Assembly (NCBI GenBank): GCA_902728285.1
Contig: CACVBU010000681.1
Coordinates: 730,342 to 794,341, forward strand
DNA length: 64,000 nucleotides
Direction: 5' to 3'
DNA from: Clytia hemisphaerica
Taxonomy: Eukaryota; Cnidaria; Hydrozoa; Leptothecata; Clytiidae
Positions within the stretch are counted from its first letter, which is position 1. Every line of letters begins with the position of its first letter. Below are positions 1-11,486 of the stretch, in pieces. A model generated the notes under the pieces. The model had not been told where the DNA came from, searched no databases, and was given only the letters and a program-made list of their open reading frames with translations. The translations under genes and the position numbers were made by a program.

Positions 1-3000
1 TAGGGTCCCATGCGTTGAGGCTAGTATCCAATCTCCCTGCATCGTGATAAACCTTGGCTGCTGTGTTAGCTGTATACTCTGATATCCAAGCATATAACAT
101 TTTCGTGCTATCACTGTTGGTAGCAAAGCTGGTAAAAGCAATTCCATTTGGTTGAGGGTTGTATCGGCTTGTAAATTCACCCTGAAAGTAGAAAATTTAC
201 ACGTTTCTTTTATAAAGAAATCCAAATTTTTTGAAGCCTTCTTTGCGAGCTTTAAGCATAAAAATGTTCTTAGCATGTTCTTAGTTAATTTAACTATTTT
301 GTGAGTACTTTTGTTCAATTTCCTAAGAAATTGGGTTTTCTTGTTCTTAATATTTTGGTCATCGAAGCCTTATGTTCTTAAATATAGTTTATTCTTATAA
401 AAAAAAACATGTATAACAAGTTGACAAGTTTTCTGGAACCTCAATAATCTGAACAAAGAACTTGTACCCAGATCAACAGCGCAGCTTCTCACAATCATTG
501 CGCGATTTGATAGGAAATAAATGATGTTGGTCAACATGCAGGGTCATTGTAACAAGGGTCACCCCAAACCCAACAACATCATTTAAAAAAAAGACTATCC
601 AGGTGTTCAAATTGAAAGACTGGGACCAACAGTACTATAAAAGTCGTCATTTTTGCCTAAAACTTGACCTTTCTTACGCAAACTTCAAAAAGAGGAGGCG
701 TCAAAAAAAATCGCTATATATCAGAAAAACGTATCTTTCTCGCCGGTACAATGTACCACTTTTCCCAGTTTTTATTTTACTAATATGTTTCTGTTTATGA
801 TAAAAAATTAAAACACTGGTCGGAGATCAGATATCGAGTTTCAAGTAAGTTTCCTACATCGGGTGGAGCCAAAGGCACCCGAATAGAAAGAGAGTGATGC
901 TAAGCTAACCCGTCTACGAACGAGCTTCTAATATAGATTTTAAAGTTTGATCTAGTCTATTTTGTAAAAAGAACTTGCAAAAGAAATTACTAGAACATTT
1001 AAATTAGAAAATGCTTAAACGTTCAGAATAGTTCAACATATACGTACGTTTTAAAGGTGAAAAGTGTAAAAGTTTTCTTCAATTCATTCCACGTTAAGTT
1101 GTTCATACACCCCTGTGTCACAGGCCCGGTGGCACCCCCTACCCACTGGAAAGTTTGACTTGACTTTGAAAATTTCGTCCCCAGCGGAAAAAATACCCTA
1201 CAATTTCAGCCCCTCTGGAAAGTTGACTTTTCATCCCCATTTGAAATTCAAAGAAAATAATAGCACTCCAAAACCGTACCAGCTAGATTTTTTGACCTGT
1301 GAGCAATACAGTTTCTGTCCCCATTGGGATTGCGAAAGACGTTTTCATCCCCACTGTGGGAAAAAGAAGTTCCACCGGGGCTGTGAGACAGGGGTGTGTT
1401 TAAGAAGGAAAATGAGAGTGATAAAATACACACCTTCAAGTAGAAGTCAACATATTGTGAAGTGTAGGTGGGATTGGCAGTCAATCGGTAATCAAGTTTC
1501 GCTACAGGATCGATGTCCCTTTCAACTATGAAAAGAAAAAAATCAAAATGGTGTATTAAAGTGTATACAGGAGTAAAAGGGTCGTGCATTCCATATAAAA
1601 TGAAGAGAATAATGAGGATTTTCGACTTTCTAGGATAGTTCGCTCAAGTTTTTTTTCAGAGAGATATTTTCTTTTTCTCTGCGAAAAAAATTACCTCAAA
1701 AGGAGGAAATTTTGACAGGAACTTGATTTGGCGGATGGCTTGAAAAAATAAATTTATCAGCCTAATTTGGCGATTGGAGGATCATTAAATTAAACAAAAA
1801 ACTGTTTTAAGGCCCTGTAATAGCACAAAACTGGAAAATTTGTGCAGAAATAAGTGTTACCTTTGAAAGTTCTGAGTTCGTCTCGCGCATTTCGGTCGAT
1901 ACCTCTTCTAGCGGATTCACAAAGCTAAAAAATAAATTGATAAAGGTGTGTAATCATAAAAAATTGGAACCAAAAACAGTGAGATTTTTGCTAATAATAA
2001 AATCTTAAAGGCCGGTTTCCATTTGCGCGCGCTGCGATCGCACTTTTGGGCTTCAATCCTTTTTGCTTGGAAAAAAGATTACGTCATAAAAATGTAGCGC
2101 GCGCTTGAAAAAAAAGTTGAACACATTTCAACTTTTTTCAACCGTTACGTCAGTTCGCGCCAATGGAGTTGCTTCATTTTTCTTTTGACCAATAGCGTGG
2201 AAGCTTTGCTCGAAAAAGTGCGATCGAAGCGCGCGCAAGTGGAGACCGGCCTTAAGAATAAGTTAAGAACATTTTGAAGCTTTGCGAACTCAAACAAACA
2301 CCCGATTTTTTAAGAAAATGGACAAGTATAATCACAATATGGGGAACATAAGAACATTGCAAAAGTGTAGGACTTCTAAAAAAGATTTTTTAAGCATCAT
2401 TTGATTGATCAAAATTTGTCCGAGAAAATTTTTGTCGCCTTCTTAAAAATCCATTAAATATTTTTCCTGATAAGGAAATTGTGTATCAATAGAGGTTTTT
2501 CATGTTACTTAACATCCGCCATTATAGAAGCAAACGTTCGATTTGGTTAAGGACCATTCCTCTCTCCTCTCTACGTATTCGACCGTTTACTTCCATAATG
2601 GCTGAAGTTACACAACCTAACAAAAACATGGAAAACCTCTATAAAGGACCATTATGAAGCAGACTTACAGCTTGTCGTAAAACATCACGTAATTTCCCTT
2701 CAAAGACGCCGGCGAATGCGTTATAAATCCATGCTTTACCACCGTGAAAATCAACATCCACACTCAAGTCGCTTGAACAACCTGTCGTCCTAATGTTTGG
2801 TACACCGTTACCGTCACGACCTAAAGTTAAGAGGTAGAGTGATAGTGAGTCTACTCTCTCTAATTCGAACCTCTACAATTCGAATCTTTCTGTAATTCGA
2901 ACTAAAATATTAGTCCACTCATCTGGAAATTTGTTAAGTACAGTTAGTTGACTCGACCATATTGTATTATCCATGTTTTTACATGATTCGAACTAATTCT

Positions 3001-3474
3001 TAACTTCCCGTCGATCTCTATAAGTCGAGGAAAAGTGTTCGTCTCTTGAAGATCGAATTAGAGAGAGACAACTATATCTATAAAAATGTCAGATAATGAA
3101 AACTGACGATGACGTTTCACTTAATGGGATCGTTTAGCCTTCTGACTCTAGTCTAAAGATTGGGCAGAACCATTCCGTTTCTGTTTTATAATCTTTTGAT
3201 TTTCATAGAAGTCTGAGGGGTGTTTAATTTTACGTGCAGGGCTTTACGAGAAAGAAAAAATATATTACCTATGAGTATGTCCAATGAAAATCTCAATCGA
3301 CTCGCTTTGACGGTCAAATCGATTGAATCACTAATTTTGAACCATCCTCTTTTGTACCGGTAATGGGCGCGTCCGCTGATTTGAATGTACGCATTCGATA
3401 CGGAAGCCCGGATTCCTCGACCACCGATGGGCTGTAGGTCTTTGTACGGGAAATTTAATTGTTGGATCCGTGTA
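1..3474 (-). CDS. LBP/BPI-family lipid-binding protein, five exons, partial at both ends
   Basis: Family role: secreted TULIP-fold proteins that bind bacterial lipopolysaccharide and other lipids in innate immunity. Minus-strand exons, each with AG acceptor and GT donor and matching phases: 3269-3474, 2669-2820, 1861-1924, 1434-1525, and 1-181 running off the window. The first exon encodes a stretch with SNAYIQISG, matching the N-terminal barrel of BPI (SNA-IKISG). The next encodes TTGCSSDLSVDV and the third LCESARRG: these are the two cysteines that form the single conserved BPI disulfide, here 38 residues apart against 40 in human BPI. The fourth exon (VERDIDPVAKLDY) and fifth (GEFTSRYNP ... 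AAKVYHDAGRL) match the hinge and the start of the C-terminal barrel. About 190 residues are visible. The signal-peptide exons must lie above 3474 and were not found in the repeats there. The first visible exon needs two bases from its upstream exon, so 3474 is not a start codon. LBP, BPI and CETP-like members cannot be separated from this part. Confidence 0.9.
182..1433. other. Intron of the LBP/BPI gene
   Basis: Non-coding between two exons of the minus-strand gene. AT-rich sequence with one small inverted-repeat transposon (separate entry); nothing else recognised. Confidence 0.8.
1107..1397. mobile_element. Small inverted-repeat element (MITE) in LBP/BPI intron
   Basis: The left end starts ACACCCCTGTGTCACAG and the right end is the near-perfect reverse complement (ACACCCCTGTCTCACAG when inverted), followed on both sides by CCCGGTGG-type sequence, about 28 bp of terminal inverted repeat. 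The interior holds degenerate repeats around CATCCCCA. Open frames across it on both strands come from the repeat and are not genes. No convincing target duplication. Confidence 0.7.
2005..2255. mobile_element. GC-rich-ended MITE, copy 1 (TTAA on both sides)
   Basis: About 40 bp terminal inverted repeats beginning GGCCGGT(T/C)TCCA and continuing through GCGCGCGC and GCGATCGCA. TTAA lies immediately outside each end (2005-2008 and 2252-2255), suggesting a piggyBac-type target, but the second copy at 44695-44843 lacks TTAA. It sits inside an LBP/BPI intron. Confidence 0.75.
2845..3072. mobile_element. Tc1/mariner-pogo-like non-autonomous element
   Basis: Left end has CTCTCTAATTCGAACCTC followed by repeated AATTCGAA; the right end inverted reads CTCTCTAATTCGATCTTC. 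TA dinucleotides flank the terminal repeats. Ends rich in AATTCGAA resemble pogo/Tigger-type termini. It lies in the LBP/BPI intron between exons 2669-2820 and 3269-3474. No transposase. Confidence 0.5.
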
Positions 3475-3559
3475 CTTGAGAGAATGAAGAAAAATGTTGA
3501 CGAAAATGGTAACAAGGCATAACGAAATAACGATATTTGAATTGCGGTTTGAATGACTA

Positions 3560-4413
3560 CTTTAATCGTAGAAATTTTAGCGAGACTTATTTTAGCGTAT
3601 ATTAGCGAGTCAGGAAAATCTTGATTTTTTTTGGATTTATTTTAGCGAATCACGATTTCAATAAATCTCGCGCGGATAAATTTTAGCGAATACTGTCATG
3701 AGGACATAGTTCCGCAATTTTATTATTTATGTTAGTAGTTATGGTAACCATTGAATGGAAGCTCACCTTGAGTACGTTAGATAGAAATTTTATTAGGGGA
3801 AAAAACACTTCGCTTTTAGCCTCGGGCGAGGCAAGTCCTCCCGTCGGGGAGTATCAACATGAGAGGAGAGATCCAGGTACCAGGAGGAGTAAAGAGTTCG
3901 TTCGGAAATGACACCGGCCAGGCAGAGTCGATCGTGCGTTCCCGTCTTCTCGAAGTGTTGAACGTTATTGAATTTTTATGCTTTATGGAACTGTATGTTT
4001 GGATATTGTATAATGAGTTATCGAATGAAATTAGACTTCAACATTTTGTGTCTCCCTCCTTGATCTACTCCATGAACTCCATCTCCTGTCTTCTAACGGC
4101 AGTCAGGCCGATATCCGGGGAAAAACTTTTAAATAAAAATGTTGTTGCCGTGGGCCCAGCCTTAGTAACCGGGTGGCGCACCACGACAATACTCGTATTA
4201 CATTATTGATTGCTTTCGTTTTCTAGCATTTCTTTGCACCGAAACCCTTCCTATTGATAAAAATTTATCAAGGCAATATAACCATAAATTTCGCGCGGAT
4301 GAATTTTGGCGATCTGGCGATTCGGCGTGTTTTAGCGAGATTTATTTTAGCGAAAATAGGGAAAACTCGCTAAAACGCTAAAATTAGTCTCGCTAAAATT
4401 TCTACGATTAAAG
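3560..4413. mobile_element. Non-autonomous DNA transposon, 854 bp
   Basis: Terminal inverted repeats of about 35 bp: left CTTTAATCGTAGAAATTTTA, right its reverse complement ending at 4413. Subterminal regions are packed with TTTTAGCGA variants in both orientations. Reading frames inside (around 3729-4209) have no recognisable domain, so no transposase is called. Confidence 0.75.
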
Positions 4414-4492
4414 CATGAAAAAAAATGCTGATTTCGCAAAAACTTCGCAATTGTTAAAACTGAATCATCAAAACAAAACAACGCACGATACG

Positions 4493-4677
4493 TCAATAAA
4501 TGTCTTCTTTCATGATATGCACCATTGCAATGTCTTCCATTCCACCCAATAGCTGATTGGTTGCAAGTGACGTATTGACTGATTTTACGTCACTTACAAC
4601 CGATGAGCGATTGGTTCCGTGATGTAATTGTCAGAAGACATTGCAGTGGTGCATATCATCAATAAATGTCTTCTTTC
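4493..4677. mobile_element. Foldback element between 19-bp direct repeats
   Basis: A core of about 147 bp (4512-4658) whose ends are inverted copies (ATGATATGCACCATTGCAATG at the left, its near complement at the right) is bounded by an identical 19-bp direct repeat, TCAATAAATGTCTTCTTTC, at 4493-4511 and 4659-4677. If it is a target duplication it is unusually long for a DNA transposon. Confidence 0.65.
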
Positions 4678-4959
4678 TAAAATTATAAATAATTTTTGCA
4701 GACGATCAACTTAGAACGATTTGACGTTGAAAGTGTTGATGTAAAAGGTTTTTAAGTAATTTAAAAATTCAAAAAATGGATTGGAGATGTTTAGATCGAG
4801 AGATTGTTCAAAGTAATGGTTAGCATATTATGCTTAAATCTGAGCATAGATACGCTTTTAAGTGCAATGCTTATAAAAAACATCTATTAAAACATACTTA
4901 ACAATAAATTGAATTGTTTGATATTAAAAGTTTCACGCAACTTTTTCGTTACGATCTTC

Positions 4960-6050
4960 GGATCAGGTGACGTTAGCGTGGTCGGTGTCGTTTAAGTGAA
5001 CTAGTATATTTTACAAGTTCACTTAGGCGACACCACCCAAAATGATAGTACCGAACTGACGATGGCACATTTTAGAAAGTGGGCCACCGTCTAAGATATA
5101 ATTTACTGACCAGCCAGAATTCATTAGTTCACTTAAGCGACACCAACTAGTTCACTTAAGCGACACCCACTAGTTCACTTAAGCGACACCCGCTAGTTCA
5201 CTTAAACGACACCTACTAGTTCACTTAAGCGACACCTACAAGTTAACTTAAGCGACACCCACTAGTTCACTTAAGCGACACCCACTAGTTCACTTAAGCG
5301 ACACCTACTAGTTCACTTAAGCGACACCCACTAGTTCACTTAAGCGACACCCACTAGTTCACTTAAGCGAACCTTCACTTAAGCGACACCCACTAGTTCA
5401 CTTAAGCGACACCTACTTGTTCACTTAACGACACCTACTAAGTTTCACTTAAGCGACACCCACTAGTTCACTTAAGCGACACCACTAGTTCACTTAAGCA
5501 CACCGCTAGTTCACTTGAAGCGACACCCGCTAGTGTTCACTTAAGCGACACCTACTGGTTCACTTAAGCGACACCTACTGGTTCACTTAAGCGACACCTT
5601 CTAGTTCACTTAAGCGACACCAAACCTTACAAGTTCACTTAAGCGACACCCGCTAGTTCACTTAAGCGACACCCACTAGTTCACTTAAGCGACACCAAAC
5701 CTTACAAATTCACTTTGCTGGCTTGGATGATCTGCTGGATTACCCAAGCCTCGCTGAAAGTCTAGCTAGTTCCGGACCAGATATTATCGTCCAGGATAGG
5801 TCGAATTCTTTGCGAATTTCACGTCACTGAGATGCTTTTACAAGGGATTTCTGTACAAGCATAAAGTCAATAAAATCAAATGCAATGCAATGCTTCGCCG
5901 CCATGAAAGGTAAATCGTAACTACCATTCACACCTATCAAATATAAATGAAATTGAAAATGATGTCATTACGAAAATAAAAATTAGTACCTTAGAGGTGG
6001 ATCCTTATCTTGAGGTCGAGATTTCGTTGATATAGCATTATATTTTGGCG
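4960..6050. repeat. Left arm of an 8.3 kb inverted repeat
   Basis: Matches 11985-13281 in reverse complement, including the outer end GGATCAGGTGACGTTAGCG, a minisatellite and unique-looking sequence on both sides of it (for example the stretch around GGTGGAT near 5998). The arms probably bound one large element or an inverted duplication. No target duplication could be fixed at the outer ends. Confidence 0.75.
5124..5716. repeat. 23-bp minisatellite, about two dozen units
   Basis: Tandem units of the form CTAGTTCACTTAAGCGACAC plus CCA. Variants differ at the CTAG (CTGG, CTTG) and the last bases; a few units have indels. The same unit in reverse orientation forms the array at 12839-13106. Confidence 0.95.
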
Positions 6051-7017
6051 TTTTGCTATAGCATAATTTTGCTGGCTCAGCAAAAAAGGACATTTTTGCT
6101 TATTGACAAAATTAGAAAACGTATTTAAGCTTATTTGCCACTGTTTTTGTCTAAGAAAATCCAATTTCGCGAAAACTAATTCCTATGAAATAAGTCAATT
6201 TTAATGATTTGCAAAATTAAATTCCATCAAAACACGCGGATTTTTTTAGAAAATATGTCAGCAAAAAAATTCCTCTTTTTGCCGAAGAATAATTTTCCCG
6301 GTGAATTTTTAACCGATAAGATATTGAGTAACGTTAGGTTTCCAGAGGAATGGAAAACGGTAAAACGCCAATAAGTAAATTGAATAATCATTGCGGTCAT
6401 AAATGTTTCCCTCGGCTCCTGTCGGGTGTTTTTTTGTCTTAAATGGTACTGAAACCGTATTCAACATTCGGTATTCAGCAAAAATGTTGGGGGGGGGGCC
6501 TCTTAGTTTCATGTAAAGAAATCGTATAGAGGATAGGCTTTGAAAAAATTTCGTTCGTCATCGTTTCGTTGTCGTTTCGTTGTCGTTTCGTTGTCTTTCC
6601 CTTTTGATGGGTACGGTGAAGGAGAAGCTGAATCAAAATTTTGGTTACCGCCCCCCACCTTACATGTGTGGTTGAAGGCAGCCCTTATGAATAGAAAATA
6701 TTTGTATCGACGGGGACAATCTTACCCCAAAACTTATACTTTATAAGAGGCTAGCCAATAATCAAGGCCAAAACCTAAGCACTACGTCTCCGATCTTTCT
6801 TGGCTAAAACCCCCTGCAAATTAGAAGTTAAATTAGTAATTTATCGCCCCTTACTACAAAAAGTTTGTGTCGAAACTTTGTCAAAATTTCGAACAACTCT
6901 CCTCTTTTTAGGCTAAAATCTTTGTGAGGTAAAAAAGGGCACCAAAAATAGTGTTCTGAGGGAATTGAAATGACTGTATTCAGATGAAAAAATGATTAAA
7001 TTTTTATGAAAAATGGT
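6051..7017. other. Gene-free stretch
   Basis: AT-rich sequence with no splice-supported exon. It contains a tandem TTTCGTTGTCG run near 6560-6600 and a G-run near 6487. Short open frames here lack family resemblance. Confidence 0.5.
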
Positions 7018-7741
7018 TTAAGGGCTCTGACCATAGTCCAAAAATTGATTTTGGTGTTTGAGCATAAAATTTATATTTCAGGTTCCTTAACACTTTTAAC
7101 AAAGAATTGCCTTTATAAATTGCTTTTTAATCGAATCCCTTAAGAGTAATTAAGAATTTAATTGCAAAAATGACGTTATGAACTTTAAAAAGATGTTAAT
7201 AATATGTTGCATCACCCTTTTTTACAAAAAGTGCTTAGTTTTAATGGGTAATTAACTTTTTTCTTTCAAAATTTCTTTACACTTTCCGCAAAGAATTGAA
7301 CTATTTTAAATTTTGCGGAAAATATTTCTAAAAAGATGTGTCAAAAGTTATGACTGTTTTTTTTAAAGCAAAATCCAGATGAAAATTGATGAAAAACCAC
7401 TATTTTGAAGATTTTCGAGACAAAGAAGCATTTACAAAAATTTTCCTCCGCAAAAATTTTTATTGTTCGGTAAAAGATACACCATTTACTGCGAAAAAAT
7501 TTTCAAAATGTTTTTTCTTCGCCCAAACTAAGCTCTTCAAAGTTGAAGTACTCTTCCTCGCAAAAGTCTTCATTTTCTTCTTCATCAAATTTTTTCAATG
7601 CAAATTTTGAATTTTCAGATTCAGCAATAGTTTGTCTAACAGAAAATGTATAACATACCATAGTTTTGTTGGTTACATCAGTCAGAAAACACATTATAAA
7701 CACGGCAATTATGAAAAATTCACTATGGTCAGAGCCCTTAA
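7018..7741. mobile_element. piggyBac-type MITE, TTAA target
   Basis: TTAA at 7018-7021 and 7738-7741 directly flank perfect 16-bp inverted ends GGGCTCTGACCATAGT (7022-7037; inverted at 7722-7737). The interior is AT-rich without a transposase. Confidence 0.8.
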
Positions 7742-7850
7742 TGGAGGAAGGAGAGTGAACAATAATGTTATTACTGCGGACAAGGCTAGAACATGAGAAA
7801 TCAATGAAAATTTTGCTCATTGTCTATCCAGTGTCTATAATAAATCCATG

Positions 7851-8543
7851 GTTGAATACATCATGAAAATATAAACGACTGGACATCTATCTTTTATTGT
7901 CTCTTTGAAGCGAGCTTCGTTGCCGCCTGTATTTCAAAATTGGTATGAAAAATCCGACAATATTCCGTCATAATTTTATTTATTTGAATTATCTAGGTAA
8001 AAGGATTGATAGAGCTTGAACATTACTCCTAATGCACAAAAAAATTATTTTCGAATTTTTTCACAAGTTTGAAATATATTTTATCAACATTTTCAACTCT
8101 AAAATGCAGAATTTCAACTGCGTGTATACTTTTGAATCCCTTTTGTCACTCCAATAATTTTTTTTATGACTTGAAAAAAATAGCTTGCCAAAGTTGAGAG
8201 CCTGTGTCATAAGAATATCGAAATTAGAATGTGACACTCTCTAAAATTATTAGACACTTTTAAGTCAAAATTTAGAAATATTAGTCGGAGTTTTGACAAG
8301 CTGACGATGATTTTGCCTCAGTTATCTTTGCTATGATATAGATAAAAGACTTGAAAAGAGTAGAACAACAGAGACTTTTGTCGAAGTTTTGACGTTTTAG
8401 CAAGGTATTCCCAAGAGATATACCATCAAAATTTATTGTTTCATTTGATGATTTTAACGAGGCGGCAACGAAGCTATCAGTGTTATCTTCAAAAATACAA
8501 AGGAGATGGATGTCCAGTCGTTTATATGTTCATGAATACATTC
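7851..8543. mobile_element. Non-autonomous element with about 80-bp inverted ends
   Basis: Sequence at 7851-7927, including ATAAACGACTGGACATC and CTTCGTTGCCGCC, recurs inverted at 8459-8543. No coding capacity seen between the arms. No clear target duplication. Confidence 0.7.
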
Positions 8544-8626
8544 AGCTTAGAATTGAAAAGGAAAGCGGGGCGATAAATCCGTACTAGCCCCGCTTTTTTT
8601 GTAATCGCCCTGATATGAACGAGGAT

Positions 8627-9479
8627 TTCAATTACCTACTCGGCCCTTTTTACGCCGGCCCTTTGGCGTTATTTTTGGACCGGCATAAAAAGGGCCAAGA
8701 TATTTTGCAATTTTTACCTAAAATCGGCGTTAACGTTTGATCATTATTTCTCAATTTGAAGGGTTTTAGGTGTGATTTAAAGACGAAATTATCCATTGTT
8801 TTACTCCATACCGTATCACTTCGAATAAACGCCCAGGACGTTTATTAATTTTTTTTGGCTTTTAGGAAGGGCGTTTATTCCAGGGGGTGTTTAAATGAAT
8901 GGGGCTTTTGTTAAATAATTTGTATCCAATGCCATTTTGTTAAAGTAAATTTGGAGCTTTTTTGAGTTTTTGGTAATCTGTTAATACAAATATGTTCTTT
9001 CAGAGATGTAGAACTGGTGTCAAAATTACTTTAAATACTAAAAGAATACAATCTTTAACACTGTATCTAAGTTTTTCTCCACACGAGACTTAATTACAGC
9101 TGATTGTTTCAAACGCCCCTCCCAGAGAGGGAAGGCGTTTATTCAAAGGGGGCGTTCATTTGAGGGCGCGTATATTAAAATTTTTTCCCTTAAAGAGGGG
9201 CGTTTTTTGAGGACATCAAAAAAAAGGGGGGTTTTCGAAATAATGCGGTATCGGATATCCGCAGTATCTAAAACTTCACAAAAATCAGTGATTTTCAATG
9301 GAAGGATATCCCAATGAATTTTTTTTACTATATATTCATTATTTACTATTTGAAGCATGATACCGTTTTACAAATTGGCGTTATAACGGCCCTAATTGGC
9401 GTAAGCCCAAATTGTGGCGTAAAAGGGGCTAGCATTAAATTAGGGCCGGCGTATAAAAGAGCCAATAAGGTAGTTGAAA
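8627..9479. mobile_element. DNA element with GGCCC/ACGCCGG ends, hosting a nested insertion
   Basis: Inverted ends of about 45 bp, left TTACCTACTCGGCCC then ACGCCGGCCCT, right AGGGCCGGCGT ending near TAGTTG. The left end itself folds back (TACGCCGG / CCGGCAT). A second element (8808-9252) is inserted inside. Confidence 0.6.
8808..9252. mobile_element. Nested pogo-like element with CTTCGAATAAACGCCC end
   Basis: Left end ATACCGTATCACTTCGAATA, right end inverted ATACCGCATTATTTCGAAAA; both continue into AACGCCCC-type sequence. TA at both borders. A related end recurs in a TMEM94-like intron at about 62691. No transposase. Confidence 0.6.
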
Positions 9480-10071
9480 AGTATCGTGCGATATCTTTGG
9501 AGCATTTTTCTTGGTAAAATATCGCACGAAATTTTTAAGACAATCAAAATAAGAGTCAATGGAATGTTTTTTATAAATTGGAATGTTTCAATAATTTCCG
9601 AAAAAAATAAGGAACAGAAAAGGAAAAAAATCAAACTACAGAAGAAAATAGAGGAGACTATACGTGACCATATAATAATTCCCTAAGATAAAATCCTATC
9701 TGTTTTCAATGCCGAGCCAATGCAATGTCATCTTTTTGGAAAAGATGTCTGTTTCCAATTTATCATTCATCCCCTAGAAATATTGATCTGTTTTCTCTTT
9801 AATGACGTCTCAGTGGAGCGGGAAACAATAGTTTTTAAGGAAAGGTCTTGCCTAGATAACCGGATCTGTTTCCCATTTTTAGAAAAAGCTCTCTCCTGGA
9901 AGAGGGAAAAATATTCGGAAAAATGGCTGTTGGCTGCTTCTGGAAACATGGTATTTCGGTAATTGGCCCAGCGCTATGCGAAGGGCCTTTCAAGAGGAAA
10001 CTTTCCGTGTCTGTCCTGTCTGTCTGTCCGCAGTCCGTGCCGTGTTCTGTTTTTTCTGTCCTCTCTCACTC

Positions 10072-10187
10072 NNNNNNNNNNNNNNNNNNNNNNNNNNNNN
10101 NNNNNNNNNNNNNNNNNNNNNNNNNNNNNNNNNNNNNNNNNNNNNNNNNNNNNNNNNNNNNNNNNNNNNNNNNNNNNNNNNNNNNNN
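10072..10187. other. Assembly gap of 116 Ns
   Basis: Run of unknown bases. The three overlapping frames that read across it are artefacts of translating Ns. Confidence 1.
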
Positions 10188-10653
10188 GTGATAGAATGGT
10201 GTTTTTCAGCTGGCTTTCATTTCCTTCGATATTTCTTAGCTGTTCAATGATCGTAAATTTAGCATCTCTATTGAAATTATGTCCTTCCTTGTTGAAGTGT
10301 TTGCACGCTGGGATGGTGTCTTCTTTCGGATGAAGTGCATTGCTTCAAATTAGTATTTATATACTGTAATATTTTGAAATGTTTTCAATGAGCCCCGGGG
10401 CTATTAATACTGAATAACCTTCCAAATCATGTTATTACGAATATTTACCTCTATCAAAAGTATTGCCCACGCAAGCTCGGTCAATATTTTACGGTATTGC
10501 CCTCATAAATAGTTAGTATAGGATTAGAATAGAAAATGGCTCTTCTTACTATTATACAATAATGACCGGTTACTGAGGGTTATACTGAGAAATGTTGTCC
10601 GAGGTCGTTGCGTTGACCGAGGGCAATATTTCTCAGTATAGCCCAAAAAAAAC

Positions 10654-11486
10654 AACTACAGTGGGGGTTTCGCATGTCTTTACGTGTGTGCGAGGCTCGC
10701 GCGTTGCGAGTACATAATGTATAGGTGTTAGAAATCCAATTTATTCAGACTCGTTCAAAGCGAGTGCTTTTGATTTCCCTCCCAACACTCAACTCGTACC
10801 TTTTATAAAAGGCCTATTTAGTTTAGTATAATAGGTACGTGCTACTCAACCGCTAATTAATAGGAAAGCAAAGCTATTTATTTTGAATTAATAGGGAAGC
10901 GAGTGAGTATTTACTGACGTTTCATATTTAAAGGCCTAGCCTATACAGCTGAAACATTTGTGAAAAGTCTTTCAATGTATTTATTGAATAATAAGAGCGT
11001 CCAAAAGACGAGATAATATAAACAATATCCAGGGTTCCAATTTATAGCTTCGCACTTCACAAAATGCGAAGTGAATTTTTTAGCGATCCAAAAAGATTTC
11101 CTAACTAAAAATGCAAAATTAAAAAACTATAAGAAAACACCTATTTTGCTACTTCTTTCATTTGTTTATCTATTGCTTTATAAACTCGCTACTTCGCTAA
11201 TTTATTCACTCGTTTATCTATTGCTTTATCAACTTGCCATTCGCTACTTTATTCACTCGTTTATCTATTGCTTGCTACACGCAGACTATTGTTTTCTTTT
11301 TGCACTACATAAGCTCGCAAATTATAATAGGCTTTTGACTTGTTTTAAATAGCTTGAGTGTCCCTATTAATTCGAGGCTATGAGTCGCCAATAAATAGGT
11401 TTTCAATAGTGAAAGAAGCCGCTTGCGAGTCTCTGACACGCAAGGTTCGCGTACGTGTAAAGACATGCGAAAGCCCCACTGTAGTT
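10654..11486. mobile_element. DNA element with AACTACAGTGGGG ends
   Basis: About 60 bp of terminal inverted repeat: left AACTACAGTGGGGGTTTCGC then ATGTCTTTACGTGT, matched inverted at the right up to 11486. The interior contains repeated TATTGCTTTAT / ATTCACTCGTTTATC blocks near 11150-11270. No transposase. The adjacent 10390-10650 holds a separate foldback with TATACTGAGAAAT / ATTTCTCAGTATA arms. Confidence 0.7.

Noticed and set aside
1115-1531. 138-codon plus-strand frame rich in His and Pro
   Set aside because: It reads through a MITE and across an antisense LBP/BPI exon; no family resemblance.
5124-5716. Regular 23-bp repeats that might suggest a CRISPR array
   Set aside because: Units are head-to-tail without unique spacers, the genome is animal, and no cas genes exist. 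It is a minisatellite.
9923-10333. Open frames of 71-136 codons across the N run
   Set aside because: Continuity is produced by unknown bases; flanks have no domain resemblance.
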